Positions 35,514 to 45,034 are shown, numbered from the stretch's first letter. The stretch is 64,000 bases of DNA from Nitrospira sp. (GCA_030123625.1 CP126121.1:970179-1034178); one strand, 5' to 3'. Program-made: numbers and translations. Notes: a model not told the origin generated them from the sequence alone.

Positions 35514-36728
35514 CTATGCTCCTTTTGGAAGAACCAACGTCATATCGTCCGGCACCACGTCGGCATCGACCAATTCGTGAGCGCGAATTTCCACCGCGCT
35601 CAAATCCCCGGCTTCATTGTATTGCAACCTGTCCCTATCGCCGACTATGAATTCGTCGAGCGTTTTCTTCGTATCGGGATCAACGGTCTTGGTCACGAAA
35701 TCGACGCCCGGCGACGCGTCGAGCAACTCGTAGATGTCGGAAACATAGACGTTTCGACCGAACGGCCACCCCTGTCCATCACGACCTCCGGACAAAGGAT
35801 GCATGAATTGCCTGAGGATCTTGACGGCCTGGTCCCGTCCGACATCTTCGTAGACATTGAGCTGCTGTCGGCTTGCCTGTGAATCCACCTCTTTTCTGAC
35901 TGTGTAGGATCGTAAGGTCATGCCGTCTGTAATCAGCCACCTGCTCTGCGCCGTGTTGACCGCGATGGTTGTCTGTGGGGATAACGTCATCCCCGCCGCA
36001 TCGAAGCGGCTCCGCAACTCATCGGACGGGGTTCGGCCGTCCAAATCCGCCTGAACGGCGGAGGGAAGGCTGAATCGAAATCGATCTTCAATCGCATCCG
36101 GCTTAAGCACCAGTGTCAGCCGCACACGAACTGTCACATAGGTCGGTCCGACTATATGAACGCGGGTGGTGAGTAATCGGCGCGGCTCCAGATCGGCCGC
36201 CACCTTCTGCATCAACTCACGCGTCGGCTGCGGTGTGTTTTCCTGACCGGCCGGAACGATCACGACGCTGACATGGCCCGGCTCATCGATCTCACCGGCA
36301 CGAGCATTGCCCGATTCGAGATTGCGCCGAGGCAGACATTGCGTTCGCGCAATCGTGGCATCCGCCTTCAATGCCAATCGCTCAAAATCTTCGCGCGTCA
36401 CGGCGCGGTTGGATTCACGAAAGGCCGACACCGTCTCTCGGACCGCATCGGCCATCTTCGTCTTGAAGAGCGGATCCGACTGGTCCGGCGCCTCCCAGCT
36501 TGGACCGTTCAGCAGCTTCAAAAAGGCCAGCCTATTGGCATCCGTCACGCGGTTCAACCGATACAACAGCATCTCGGTAATGGACGCGAACAGCTCGATC
36601 AATGTGATGCCGGGATCCGACGGATTATGATTGGTCCATTCCGGCGCGTATGTCGGAATCAACCTTCGCGCTTCCTCAACCAGATCGGTGTACGTCCGGT
36701 CATCGAGATTGGGGAGTTGTATCGGCAT
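35514..36728 (-). CDS. Baseplate J-like wedge protein, smaller paralogue
   Basis: A 404-residue baseplate J/gp47-family protein. It opens with IQLPNLDDRTYTDLVEEARR, has GITLIELFASITEMLLYRLN and EDFERLALKADATIARTQCL, and closes with the strand-rich region ending in RDQAVKILRQFMHPLSGGRD and WPFGRNVYVSDIYELLDASP. These are typical of wedge proteins in contractile tails. GGTGGAG precedes the ATG. Together with the 1018-residue paralogue upstream it should form the baseplate wedges (Afp11/Afp12 counterparts). Confidence 0.85.
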   Translation of the reverse strand: MPIQLPNLDDRTYTDLVEEARRLIPTYAPEWTNHNPSDPGITLIELFASITEMLLYRLNRVTDANRLAFLKLLNGPSWEAPDQSDPLFKTKMADAVRETVSAFRESNRAVTREDFERLALKADATIARTQCLPRRNLESGNARAGEIDEPGHVSVVIVPAGQENTPQPTRELMQKVAADLEPRRLLTTRVHIVGPTYVTVRVRLTLVLKPDAIEDRFRFSLPSAVQADLDGRTPSDELRSRFDAAGMTLSPQTTIAVNTAQSRWLITDGMTLRSYTVRKEVDSQASRQQLNVYEDVGRDQAVKILRQFMHPLSGGRDGQGWPFGRNVYVSDIYELLDASPGVDFVTKTVDPDTKKTLDEFIVGDRDRLQYNEAGDLSAVEIRAHELVDADVVPDDMTLVLPKGA

Positions 36729-36749
36729 GGCGGCTCCACCTGTTCTTCA

Positions 36750-39700
36750 TCACGCCTCTTCAGAAATCAACGCAACCTGATGTCTGCCCGAATAGACCAA
36801 GAATCGCCCGGTTGCTGTGACCGCTTGCAGGTCCACATCCGGCAAATCGGCGACGAACTCCAGCGCCAATGATCGAACATGATCCACGCCGGCGATCGTT
36901 CCGAGTGCGGCATAGATATCCGATTTGCTCGGTTCACGACCAAATGCCCACCCATTCCCTTCCTGGCCTCCGACCAGAGGATGCAAAAATGCGGCAAGCC
37001 GATCTTGCACAGCCTGCTCGACACGCCCTGCTCCCTCCAAGGAAACGAGAGCGATTTCCACGGTAATATTGACCTTCACATAGAGCGGCCCGACCACTGC
37101 CACCGTGGCCGTCGGCACGCTATACCTCTCCAGATAGCTCTGAACGAGCGTCATGAGTTCCAGACTCGGCAGAGGCTTCCCCTCGGTGGAACGCGGCACG
37201 ATCACGACACTGACCGCTCCCGGCGTTCTGGATTTGGCATCGAGCGGATCATCGATCAGATTGCGCAACGGCACACATTTGGCTCTGACGACATCGGGAG
37301 ACGCCAGAACGGCCAAATCTTCATAATCTTCCGGTGTCACGGCCCGCCCGCGATGACGGATTGCACGTGGAGCGCGATCCAAGAGGTCTGCCTGAAGTTC
37401 GGCTTCAGCTCCCCCAAATGAGGCGTCGAGGTTCGTCACCTTATCGACATAGGGAATCGTCGTGTTGAGTTGAACGATCGTCCCGGCCGGTTTATTCCCT
37501 GCTGCGCCGCCGCCGGTTTGATACCGGGCCATTCTGATATTCCCGATGCCGGTCGGAGGCCCCAATCCATTGACTCCATCGCCGAAACGAATGTCTCCAG
37601 TCGAGTGGTTCATCACATAATGCCGATCGCGCGGACCGGAACCGTAGAAATCAGGCACTTCATGCCAACGCACCCAAATCTCCTCCGGACGTCCGGTCGG
37701 ATCGAGCAATGCGGAAACGGCGTCCGCTCCCTCTTCCGATTCAAGAGTCGCTCGCTCTACGGCAGTCGGCATCTCCGGTTCACGTACTTCCAGCCGTTGA
37801 CCGGCCAAAACCGGAGAATGTGCCGTCGAAAACCGCTGATTCTCACCCGCGTTTCCAGACCCAAGGATTTCATCGGTCACCGATATCACTTGCGACGCCA
37901 TCGCGGTATTGAGAGCGACCTGCCGTATTTTCGGCACGAACCGATAGTCGCCGGACTCCCACTGCGCACGAAGCCAGTACCGCTCGACTCCAAAAGCTGA
38001 TCCTGGTACCAGCCCGGACAGAGGCAAGAACTCCACCAATCCCGGTCTCGTCAGATCTTGCGTTTCATCGCGCACGCTGACTTTTTGCCAACCTTGTCCA
38101 TCCTTCATTTGCCACATCAGACGCGGTGACGACGCCGGAGAAGGGTTATCCGGCTTCGCCCCATAGATCGCTTCACAAACGCGGACGTACAGGCTTAACG
38201 TATTATGAGGGAACGTTGCGCGGGCCGGAGGAAGAGTCAATCCGAAATACAATGTCGGATACGAGTCTTCCGCCGGTCGAAACGGAGCAAACGCCTTACC
38301 CGTGACATCCTCATACGAGAAATCATTGTATGTCACCACGGCACTCAGGGGAGTTGCCGCCGTCGTCAAGCTATATCCCACCGTCAATCGGCCGATCGAC
38401 GGCGGAGCGAATGTTGCCGGTATGAGCTTGTACCCCTTCTCGGGGTGAGCCGGATCGATCAGTTCGAAGCGAGCATCGGTGCCGTAGTGACCCGATGCCA
38501 GTCGCACACGTAACCAGCAGTTCTCGATTCCATTGACCGTCGCCGGCATGACGGTCGTCGGCAACGTCAGCACGACCGTGCCGGATTGAGTGAAGGCGCG
38601 TGTCGTATCGGAAAACGTGGTCGTTCTTGTCTCACTGCCTGCCGCAGCCGTTCCTATCCCAAACCAGGATTTGCCGTCCCAGCATTCCCACGCCACCTTT
38701 GGATTTCCATCGGTCCTCGGAGTCGGAATCCCGGATGCCGGATCCGTCAAAGTGATGGTCAGCGTGACCATCGCGCCGCCCTGCGAGAAGGCATCTTTGC
38801 CGGCTACGTACCATGCATCGCTGAATCTCGGCTTTTCCCCGAATGGATAGAAATCCTTGGTGGTATCCACCGGAGCTGCATTGGCAAAAGCGTGATCCAC
38901 GGCCAGTCCGTCTTTCCCGACTGTGGTCTGCATCGTCATCGACTTCACGTGCGGCAACTGATCGGCGCGCACCATCCCGCTTCGGGCTTGCCCGGCCGGC
39001 GAAATCGGCGTGACCAATCGACACCGAATCCATCGGCTGGTCTTTTCCCCTACGGCCTGCCTAGAGGGAGAAGACAACCCTGTCGTAAACACAATATCGC
39101 CGCTTTGTGTCAGATCGGCTGTCTCATCGTTAGGAGAGAGAGGAATCCCCGCCGCCCCGTCCCAGCTTTCCCACTCGATCTTTCGTGGATCCGGGTTCTC
39201 GATGGGCTGATCCAGCATGATGCTCAGTGTCACACTCCTCAAATTGGACACCCCTAACGCCGCATCCTGCCCCAAATATGCGAGATGCTCGATTGGACGA
39301 CTTCCGCGAAACGCCGGCATGCCGGAGTCCACAGAGGCGGAACTGAGTCTGCTGAAGTCATCGTACCGGTCATACGCCGGTTCGCAGACGAAGAGAGAGG
39401 TTAACTGCGCCGCCGTCACCACTAGTTCCCGCTCCGTCTCAAACACGACAGGTTCTTGTTCGCCTTCAGCGGAAGGAGCCGCGACCTGAGTCCCTTGAGG
39501 GACCACCCCGTCTACGACGCTCCCTTGAGCTAATGAGAACGTCAGCGGCACACGAGCTGATTGCGGAGGAGTCAACGACGCGCCGAGCAAATCCAGGAAC
39601 GCAAGGAGATTTTTCTCCGGCACCTTATTGAGTCGCTGAAGGATAATTTCCGAAAATTGCCCGACGATGCCGACCAACGCCGCGCCGACACCTTCGGTCA

Positions 39701-39806
39701 GATTCGCTTCCGGATAGCCGGCCGTGTAGGTCTTCACTAACTCGCGCATCTGCATCACAATGTGCGATGTCGTACGTTGATCGATGAGAGGAGCCCGGCC
39801 CAACAT
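36750..39806 (-). CDS. Baseplate J-like wedge protein, large paralogue
   Basis: A 1018-residue baseplate protein. The N terminus (QRTTSHIVMQMRELVKTYTA, QFSEIILQRLNKVPEKNLLA) and C terminus (EDYEDLAVLASPDVVRAKCV, WAFGREPSKSDIYAALGTI) are baseplate J-like. The middle is a long repetitive beta region with several WECWDG/WESWDG phrases, suggesting tandem Ig- or jelly-roll-like inserts. It is the Afp11-class wedge. Its start codon overlaps the gp25 stop (TGATG), indicating coupled synthesis of wedge subunits. Confidence 0.85.
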   Translation of the reverse strand: MLGRAPLIDQRTTSHIVMQMRELVKTYTAGYPEANLTEGVGAALVGIVGQFSEIILQRLNKVPEKNLLAFLDLLGASLTPPQSARVPLTFSLAQGSVVDGVVPQGTQVAAPSAEGEQEPVVFETERELVVTAAQLTSLFVCEPAYDRYDDFSRLSSASVDSGMPAFRGSRPIEHLAYLGQDAALGVSNLRSVTLSIMLDQPIENPDPRKIEWESWDGAAGIPLSPNDETADLTQSGDIVFTTGLSSPSRQAVGEKTSRWIRCRLVTPISPAGQARSGMVRADQLPHVKSMTMQTTVGKDGLAVDHAFANAAPVDTTKDFYPFGEKPRFSDAWYVAGKDAFSQGGAMVTLTITLTDPASGIPTPRTDGNPKVAWECWDGKSWFGIGTAAAGSETRTTTFSDTTRAFTQSGTVVLTLPTTVMPATVNGIENCWLRVRLASGHYGTDARFELIDPAHPEKGYKLIPATFAPPSIGRLTVGYSLTTAATPLSAVVTYNDFSYEDVTGKAFAPFRPAEDSYPTLYFGLTLPPARATFPHNTLSLYVRVCEAIYGAKPDNPSPASSPRLMWQMKDGQGWQKVSVRDETQDLTRPGLVEFLPLSGLVPGSAFGVERYWLRAQWESGDYRFVPKIRQVALNTAMASQVISVTDEILGSGNAGENQRFSTAHSPVLAGQRLEVREPEMPTAVERATLESEEGADAVSALLDPTGRPEEIWVRWHEVPDFYGSGPRDRHYVMNHSTGDIRFGDGVNGLGPPTGIGNIRMARYQTGGGAAGNKPAGTIVQLNTTIPYVDKVTNLDASFGGAEAELQADLLDRAPRAIRHRGRAVTPEDYEDLAVLASPDVVRAKCVPLRNLIDDPLDAKSRTPGAVSVVIVPRSTEGKPLPSLELMTLVQSYLERYSVPTATVAVVGPLYVKVNITVEIALVSLEGAGRVEQAVQDRLAAFLHPLVGGQEGNGWAFGREPSKSDIYAALGTIAGVDHVRSLALEFVADLPDVDLQAVTATGRFLVYSGRHQVALISEEA

Positions 39807-40201
39807 CAGACCGCACTCCTTTCCAGGTAGAACGGATACACCAAATTGAACGCGTTATTCGTCGCTCGAACCTGATAGTCCACGCTGATCAGCAGGACCT
39901 CTCCACCGTCATCCGGCGCTACCGTGACCTCGACCACATCGATGCGGGGCTCGAACGCCAAGAGGGCATCACGTACGGCTTGCGCCACACTGCCCGCTGT
40001 TGCGGCACTATTGATGTCGAAGACCAAATCATAAATTCCGCATCCGAAGTCCGGACGCATGACCCGCTCGCCTTTCGCGGTTCCCAATATGATCCATACG
40101 GATTGACGAACGCTTTCCTCATAGGCCGCAAGCGCGAACGATCCCGTTTCATCCACTGAAACCGGATACCCTATCCCGATACCCAGCAACGGCCTGGACA
40201 T
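39806..40201 (-). CDS. gp25/GPW-like baseplate protein
   Basis: A 131-residue protein with the gp25 core, including the conserved EPR triad in LLAFEPRIDVVEV, and the N-terminal GTAKGERVMRPDFGCGIYDL. This is the Afp9 homologue that anchors the first sheath ring on the baseplate. AGGAGG precedes the ATG. It overlaps the large wedge gene and follows the PAAR-like gene by 13 bp. Confidence 0.92.
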   Translation of the reverse strand: MSRPLLGIGIGYPVSVDETGSFALAAYEESVRQSVWIILGTAKGERVMRPDFGCGIYDLVFDINSAATAGSVAQAVRDALLAFEPRIDVVEVTVAPDDGGEVLLISVDYQVRATNNAFNLVYPFYLERSAV

Positions 40202-40214
40202 CTTTTTCCTCCTG

Positions 40215-40616
40215 TTATCCGATCAACACCGTGCCGACGGCAATGACTTGACCAACCGGCATATCCGCGGGGTCGTTGCATGTCGTCGCCATATCACCGT
40301 TCCGCGCGACCATTTTGCCGTTGATCCTCACCGTCGGGCTTCCACACTTGATGGTCGCCCTGTTCGCCGGAGGATTTTGAAACGCGGTACCGGGCGGTGT
40401 CGGAACATGAGACGGTGTGTTATCCGCCGTGCTGTCGACGGTGGCGGCCGGCTGGCCCATGATGTTGACATCGCTGCTGAGATTGCCGTTGATGATACCC
40501 ATAAATGGATGGGGCAGCGGCGTCGGGAGTGGAGGACCCGACGGCGCCGGAACCATGACGATATGAGTATCGATCGCAACAATCCGGTCGTTTTTTTTGG
40601 CCGCAGGTTGTCCCAT
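40215..40616 (-). CDS. PAAR-like spike tip protein
   Basis: A 133-residue glycine/proline-rich protein of the PAAR-like (DUF4150) group: AKKNDRIVAIDTHIVMVPAP, GIINGNLSSDVNIMGQPAAT, ATIKCGSPTVRINGKMVARN. Several His and Cys residues could bind the metal that sharpens the spike tip. It is the Afp10 counterpart, three nucleotides after the spike gene. It has no fused toxin domain. Confidence 0.88.
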   Translation of the reverse strand: MGQPAAKKNDRIVAIDTHIVMVPAPSGPPLPTPLPHPFMGIINGNLSSDVNIMGQPAATVDSTADNTPSHVPTPPGTAFQNPPANRATIKCGSPTVRINGKMVARNGDMATTCNDPADMPVGQVIAVGTVLIG

Positions 40617-40619
40617 CGT

Positions 40620-41267
40620 TCAATTAATGTTCACGACTTGCCCTTTGATGTTCATCGTCGCGCTCGCCTTCACATCCATCCCCGCTCCGGCTTCGATCTT
40701 GGCATCAGCCGAGGAGGTGACCTCTATTTGCCGGGCGTTTAACTTGATGCTTCCCTTTGACGCCGACAGAACGATATCTTTGTCCGCCGTGATCGTAATC
40801 GTATTCCCGGCTGTATCGAAGACCACCGAATTGTTCCCGCTCTTATCCACAAGTTCTATTTTTTCTTTGCCCTCTTCGTCGGTCAGTCGGATGACGTGAC
40901 CGCTGCGTGACTTGATGACGCGAATATTGTTTTTCCCGTCGCCGTTTTCAGCCGGCGGCGCGTCTTTCCCATTCCAGAGCGCGCCGACTACATAGGGAAA
41001 CCGCGCATCGCCCTGCTCGAAGGCGACGAGCACTTCATCATTCACTTCCGGGAGAAAATATATCCCCCGCTCGTTCCCTGCCATGGGAACCGCCATGCGC
41101 GCCCAATTGCCTTCCTCTTCATCGCTCAGCCATGGAAACTTGAGTTTCACCCGGCCCATTTTGTCGGGGTCTTGATTGTTGGTCACAATGCCCACGACGA
41201 CGCCGGTTATTTTCGACGTTACGGCTTTCGGTCCTTCTCTATCACTGAGAAGGTCGTACAGATTCAT
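40620..41267 (-). CDS. Spike protein, gpV/VgrG C-terminal-like half
   Basis: A 215-residue protein with the phage baseplate assembly V OB-fold (VVGIVTNNQDPDKMGRVKLK, VPMAGNERGIYFLPEVNDEV), followed by a repeated beta-helix spike (ITITADKDIVLSASKGSIKL, MDVKASATMNIKG). I start at MNLYDLL (41267), where ATG overlaps the gpD-like stop; the longer frame lies in the neighbour. It is the spike part of an Afp8-type protein, here encoded separately from its gpD half. Confidence 0.88.
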   Translation of the reverse strand: MNLYDLLSDREGPKAVTSKITGVVVGIVTNNQDPDKMGRVKLKFPWLSDEEEGNWARMAVPMAGNERGIYFLPEVNDEVLVAFEQGDARFPYVVGALWNGKDAPPAENGDGKNNIRVIKSRSGHVIRLTDEEGKEKIELVDKSGNNSVVFDTAGNTITITADKDIVLSASKGSIKLNARQIEVTSSADAKIEAGAGMDVKASATMNIKGQVVNIN

Positions 41268-42313
41268 ACCGCATTCCTCCGAACCGTAAAGCGGGTGGTA
41301 TACCCGCCTTCTCCACACCGATGACTGACCGTCGTGACATAATATTGCCCGCTGAACTGTTTCCCCAAACCGCCGAGCGTAATCACCGTCCCGGCCCGCA
41401 GGTCGGTCCGCCCAGCGCACAGGCCTTCTCCACTCATAAATCCCAAGACCGATGTATTGATGGCGGCCTTGGCGACTGCATCCGCCTCCGCCTGGGTCAT
41501 TACAGGACTATCAGTCGTCGTCCCGATCGCGTCGCCGAATGCACGTTTCGCCACCGTAGCCCCGCTCCTTGATCCGCCCATTTTGGTCGTGATACTTGCT
41601 TCTCGTCCCTCGCCGATCAATGCTTGTTTCTGTTTAGGATCCCAGCCTCGGATGGTCGTTTGATCAACCTGTCCGATCGAAGACAACCGCGATGAAAATT
41701 CCATCAAATCATCTTTCAGCGTCAGGGTGAGGAGACTCCCCGCTGCATTGGCGACAGGAAGGAAATTCAGCGTCCGGTCGTCGATTGTGAGACTGTACTG
41801 AATCCGTCCGGCCCGCTCGAGCAAAAATTCCATATCGGTTTGGTTCGCCTGGAGCACATAATCATATTGCACTCCGCTGTCCTTCGTGTTCGCTGCAAGT
41901 CCCGCCTCCTGTGCGATTTTTTTGGCAATGGCGCTGTCCGTCTGCTTAAGAAACGTGCGGGATTTCCGACCGCGCTGGAGACGATGCCGACGGTCGTATC
42001 CCCGCACCGTCATCTTCGGCAATGTAGAGGAGGTGAACTCCGCCTCTATTCCCGTGATTTCACCCTTCATGACAGAGGTAAGAGTCACTCCATACCCAAG
42101 CTTGATTTCTACTTCATCCCCGACGGCAAATTGTTGTTGATCGAGGATCAACTCCCCGGACGCCGCATCGGAGTTGAGGATGTCCACGGCAAACATGCCG
42201 GGGAGATCTACAGTGTCATCGACGGTGACGCCGACCAGCTCGACTTCAGGAGCCAGTGCTCGCCCATTCGTAAAAACATTCACCACCGGAACGAGCAGAC
42301 CTGAACCTGCCAT
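41264..42313 (-). CDS. Spike base protein, phage late control D-like
   Basis: A 349-residue gpD/gp27-like protein. It includes DEVEIKLGYGVTLTSVMKGE, the MTVRGYDRRHRLQRGRKSRT motif, QTDMEFLLERAGRIQY and the terminal GQYYVTTVSHRCGEGGYTTR. It forms the trimeric hub connecting tube to spike. In Afp and PVC this domain is fused to the spike in one protein; here the two are separate but overlapping genes (ATGA), which should give one-to-one synthesis. Confidence 0.88.
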   Translation of the reverse strand: MAGSGLLVPVVNVFTNGRALAPEVELVGVTVDDTVDLPGMFAVDILNSDAASGELILDQQQFAVGDEVEIKLGYGVTLTSVMKGEITGIEAEFTSSTLPKMTVRGYDRRHRLQRGRKSRTFLKQTDSAIAKKIAQEAGLAANTKDSGVQYDYVLQANQTDMEFLLERAGRIQYSLTIDDRTLNFLPVANAAGSLLTLTLKDDLMEFSSRLSSIGQVDQTTIRGWDPKQKQALIGEGREASITTKMGGSRSGATVAKRAFGDAIGTTTDSPVMTQAEADAVAKAAINTSVLGFMSGEGLCAGRTDLRAGTVITLGGLGKQFSGQYYVTTVSHRCGEGGYTTRFTVRRNAV

Positions 42314-42338
42314 TTGTTACCCCCACTCCGTAAAGCCT

Positions 42339-43007
42339 TCAATTCGCGCCTGGAATGGACAACCGGCGACCGATTTCAAGCCGTCGTGGGTCATCCAGAG
42401 AATTGGCGTCTGCAATTCTCCGCCACATCTTGGGGTCGCCGTACATCTCCGCCGCAATACTGCTCAATGTATCGCCTCGTTTGACCACCCTTGTCGTGAA
42501 GTCGGGATCGGTCTCCTGCTTATCTTTTTTCGGGTCTTTGTATTCCTTAAAAGTCACCGACAACTCTGCCCGAACCGGAATCCCCTCGTTCGTAAACAGC
42601 TTGAAGGTCTGTGATAACTGGGTGACCACTCCGATGAACGGGAAATCAGAATTATGCGGGGGAGCGCCTCCCCACAGGACCATGACCGCAGGAGGACGGT
42701 CACGTTTGCGCTCGATTTGAGTCAAGACGACCATTTTGTTCGTTTCTTGACGGACGTCCTTGATCAGTTTTCCCCCTACAGCCGACGGATCGGTGACATC
42801 ATAAAAAAGATTCAACGTGAGGACACGACTGTCGCCGCCGCCGAACGTCAACGGTGGCGCATTCAACGCTCTATCTGCAGACCCGCTCCATGTCACGGAC
42901 TTAGAAATCGAATAGGTGTTGGGATTAAACAACACGTGAAAGGCTCGGCTTTCAATTGGATGCCCATCTTTGTCCAACGGAGTAATTTTGATTTTTTCTA
43001 ACGCCAT
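42339..43007 (-). CDS. LysM-containing tail adaptor (Afp7-like)
   Basis: A 222-residue protein. The N-terminal half (ALEKIKITPLDKDGHP, FHVLFNPNTYSISKSVTW) is the usual front of contractile-tail LysM proteins. The C-terminal 50 residues are a LysM domain (TRVVKRGDTLSSIAAEMYGD through LEIGRRLSIPG). In eCIS it joins the inner tube and hub and is unlikely to bind cell wall. It overlaps the upstream gene by 10 bp, so it is translationally coupled to that unknown protein. Confidence 0.88.
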   Translation of the reverse strand: MALEKIKITPLDKDGHPIESRAFHVLFNPNTYSISKSVTWSGSADRALNAPPLTFGGGDSRVLTLNLFYDVTDPSAVGGKLIKDVRQETNKMVVLTQIERKRDRPPAVMVLWGGAPPHNSDFPFIGVVTQLSQTFKLFTNEGIPVRAELSVTFKEYKDPKKDKQETDPDFTTRVVKRGDTLSSIAAEMYGDPKMWRRIADANSLDDPRRLEIGRRLSIPGAN

Positions 43008-44275
43008 CCATCCACTCCTCGCCGTTCACGCTCGGCAATCAATTGACGAGCGATCGCGCGACTCACTTTTTCGGCCAGGGCGCCGATATCGACCTTTGCC
43101 TCCTGGGGGCTTGTCGCAGACTGCTGTGCCGGGTGAGCCGGCGTCGCGAAACTCGGTACCGCTTCAGCCGGTCCGGAATCATGATCCTGGCGCTGCATGA
43201 CCCGGCGGCCGAGATCGCGCAATGCCTCTTCTACTTTTTCCATCGAGCGGGCCTGCGTTTTCCATACCATCGGCTGTACCTTCGCTCCTTCGGGAGAAGG
43301 GGACACACGAGCATGTTGCCCGCTTGTTTGCATACGGCTCGACAGCCACGGCATCCGTTCAACTTGCTTTCCCACTCGCTCGGTCATGGCGAACGGATCG
43401 GAACGCTTCTCATGATGAATGAGAGGAGACGCCGGTCCGGCGTCTCCTCGCGGCTGTTCCAGCCCAGGCACCGCATGGCGATCTGAGTGCTGAGTCGCTG
43501 CATCAGAAGGTCGACCGGCTTCAACCGATTGCCGGGGAGAGTCCGCATCGAACATGTTATGAGGCGAATTCGCTTTGCGAAGAACGAACCTCTCTTCCGT
43601 ACCAGTTGATCCGGCATCAGAAGCAGACGGTTCCGCCGATTGTATTGGGGACGACTCGCGCAACCGAACGGGACCCTGTCGGTGAGTCATCGGTTGAAGC
43701 GCCCCGCTCTGTCCTCCTTTCACTGATCCGACCGACACGTCCGCCTTCTCTTCGGCGTGATGAACTGAATGGCTCGCTTGTGGCATCTCTTCATCGGTTT
43801 TGGCGATCAGCTTCGGAGCCTCGCTTGCTGAAGGAGCGGCGCCACGATGCGGCCGCCGACTGACCCGGAACAATTCTGCAGAAGAGGACGTGAGCGGTTC
43901 ACCGGTTACAAAGTTCGGAGGCGATGAGAAAGATGATGCGGTTACACGTGGCAAGACGGTCACAGGAAGTGGTGCGATACGTTCTTCCTCATTTCCATCG
44001 CCGTTCACCCCGGTCATCCTAAACACAAACCCACTGGATTCGAATGGGACACCGTCGCTGTTTCGACAGCGGGCCATCATCGGCTCCAGAAGGGGGAACC
44101 GTTTGCTCAGCCATGTAACCGTGCGCGCATAGATTTCCTCCGGATGCCGCACGTCAACCACACCGATCGGGTGTGTGATCCGACGAGCCAAACGCGCTGC
44201 GAGAAGAGAACGCTGATCTCCCCTCTGATCCATCTCATTCGCTCCGATATGCATTGCACCCCGCGACTCATCCAT
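42998..44275 (-). CDS. Pro/Ser-rich eCIS protein of unknown function
   Basis: A 425-residue protein. The first 110 residues look folded (LLAARLARRITHPIGVVDVR, VTWLSKRFPLLEPMMARCRN). Residues 110-370 are low-complexity and rich in Ser, Pro, Ala and charged residues. The last 45 form a helix (IGALAEKVSRAIARQLIAER). It lies between tube 2 and the LysM adaptor. Its position suggests an Afp6-like component or an unusual length-determining protein; no canonical tape measure is present elsewhere in the locus. The ATG at 44275 has AAAGGA upstream. I do not recognise a family. Confidence 0.6.
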   Translation of the reverse strand: MDESRGAMHIGANEMDQRGDQRSLLAARLARRITHPIGVVDVRHPEEIYARTVTWLSKRFPLLEPMMARCRNSDGVPFESSGFVFRMTGVNGDGNEEERIAPLPVTVLPRVTASSFSSPPNFVTGEPLTSSSAELFRVSRRPHRGAAPSASEAPKLIAKTDEEMPQASHSVHHAEEKADVSVGSVKGGQSGALQPMTHRQGPVRLRESSPIQSAEPSASDAGSTGTEERFVLRKANSPHNMFDADSPRQSVEAGRPSDAATQHSDRHAVPGLEQPRGDAGPASPLIHHEKRSDPFAMTERVGKQVERMPWLSSRMQTSGQHARVSPSPEGAKVQPMVWKTQARSMEKVEEALRDLGRRVMQRQDHDSGPAEAVPSFATPAHPAQQSATSPQEAKVDIGALAEKVSRAIARQLIAERERRGVDGWR

Positions 44276-44289
44276 GCCGGAGAGTTCCT

Positions 44290-44817
44290 TTACAATAGTT
44301 TGGCCGCTGCAGCGCCGATGCCTGCGGCCGGCGCAGCCAAGGTCGGCCGACTCAGACCGCGATGAACGAGTTCAACACTTTCAAATGCCACTTCTGCAGA
44401 ACCCGCGTGCAAATCGGGGCCGGTCCATTTCACGGGAAAGGCGTCGGTAAAATTCCACCAGATCACGGGGATTGCTTGCTTATCCAGAAGATAGATCGTC
44501 CCGTTTCTGCGTTCGACCTTTCCATTCACCACATCCTGATGCCAGTTCCAAAGCCCGAACAGTTGCGTCAATCCATGTTTGAGAATCAAAGATGGATATT
44601 TAGTCGGGCCGACAAAACGATGCTCATACTCATTTAAGCCGCCTTCCCGATAAGGAGTCGTTTCAGTCTCTACTTGCAGCCCGCTGCATTCGGAAAAACT
44701 GCCGACCAGAATCCCTTCCACTTCGACGAGAAAATTGTGCGACTGGTATGGATCGAGACGCACTCCCAATAGATGGCTTGCCGGACCGGCGGCGGTATTG
44801 GTTCCGAAGGACGGCAT
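44290..44817 (-). CDS. eCIS inner tube protein 2 (Afp5-like, gp19 family)
   Basis: A 175-residue tube subunit of the T4 gp19-like family: PYQSHNFLVEVEGILVGSFS, ECSGLQVETETTPYREGG, the SLILKHGLTQLFGLWNWHQD segment and VKWTGPDLHAGSAEVAFESV. It is longer than tube 1 through a C-terminal tail (RGLSRPTLAAPAAGIGAAAA). Afp5 homologues form the first tube ring above the hub. A strong AAAGGAG site precedes the ATG. Confidence 0.88.
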   Translation of the reverse strand: MPSFGTNTAAGPASHLLGVRLDPYQSHNFLVEVEGILVGSFSECSGLQVETETTPYREGGLNEYEHRFVGPTKYPSLILKHGLTQLFGLWNWHQDVVNGKVERRNGTIYLLDKQAIPVIWWNFTDAFPVKWTGPDLHAGSAEVAFESVELVHRGLSRPTLAAPAAGIGAAAAKLL

Positions 44818-44866
44818 GGGTTTTTCTCCTTTTCCGCTTCATCTTGGTGATAGGTTCCTTATCACC

Positions 44867-45034
44867 TCAGCATTCCCCTGGTTCGTTGAGCCGTCGATTG
44901 ATCTTGGCGATTTCCGCCACCCATCGCCGGCGTTCGAGATGATCGAACCCGACAATCTGCTCATGCGGCCAGTGAAAATGATACGAAATATACGCTACCT
45001 CCTCGTACAGCCGCGCTAAGGGGTAGCGCCAGAT
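44867..45034 (-). CDS. DUF6760-like small eCIS protein lacking a normal start codon
   Basis: A frame of about 52-55 codons reads YPLARLYEEVAYISYHFHWP, then HEQIVGFDHLERRRWVAEIA and KINRRLNEPGEC, which matches the small DUF6760-type proteins common in eCIS loci. Between the preceding in-frame TGA (near 45060) and this conserved block there is no ATG, GTG or TTG. The frame overlaps the end of the upstream gene (45016-45393) in the minus-one frame. Translation must start at a non-standard codon (ATC 45034 or CTG 45010) or by minus-one frameshifting from the upstream gene. The left boundary given is the ATC. Confidence 0.65.
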   Translation of the reverse strand: MWRYPLARLYEEVAYISYHFHWPHEQIVGFDHLERRRWVAEIAKINRRLNEPGEC

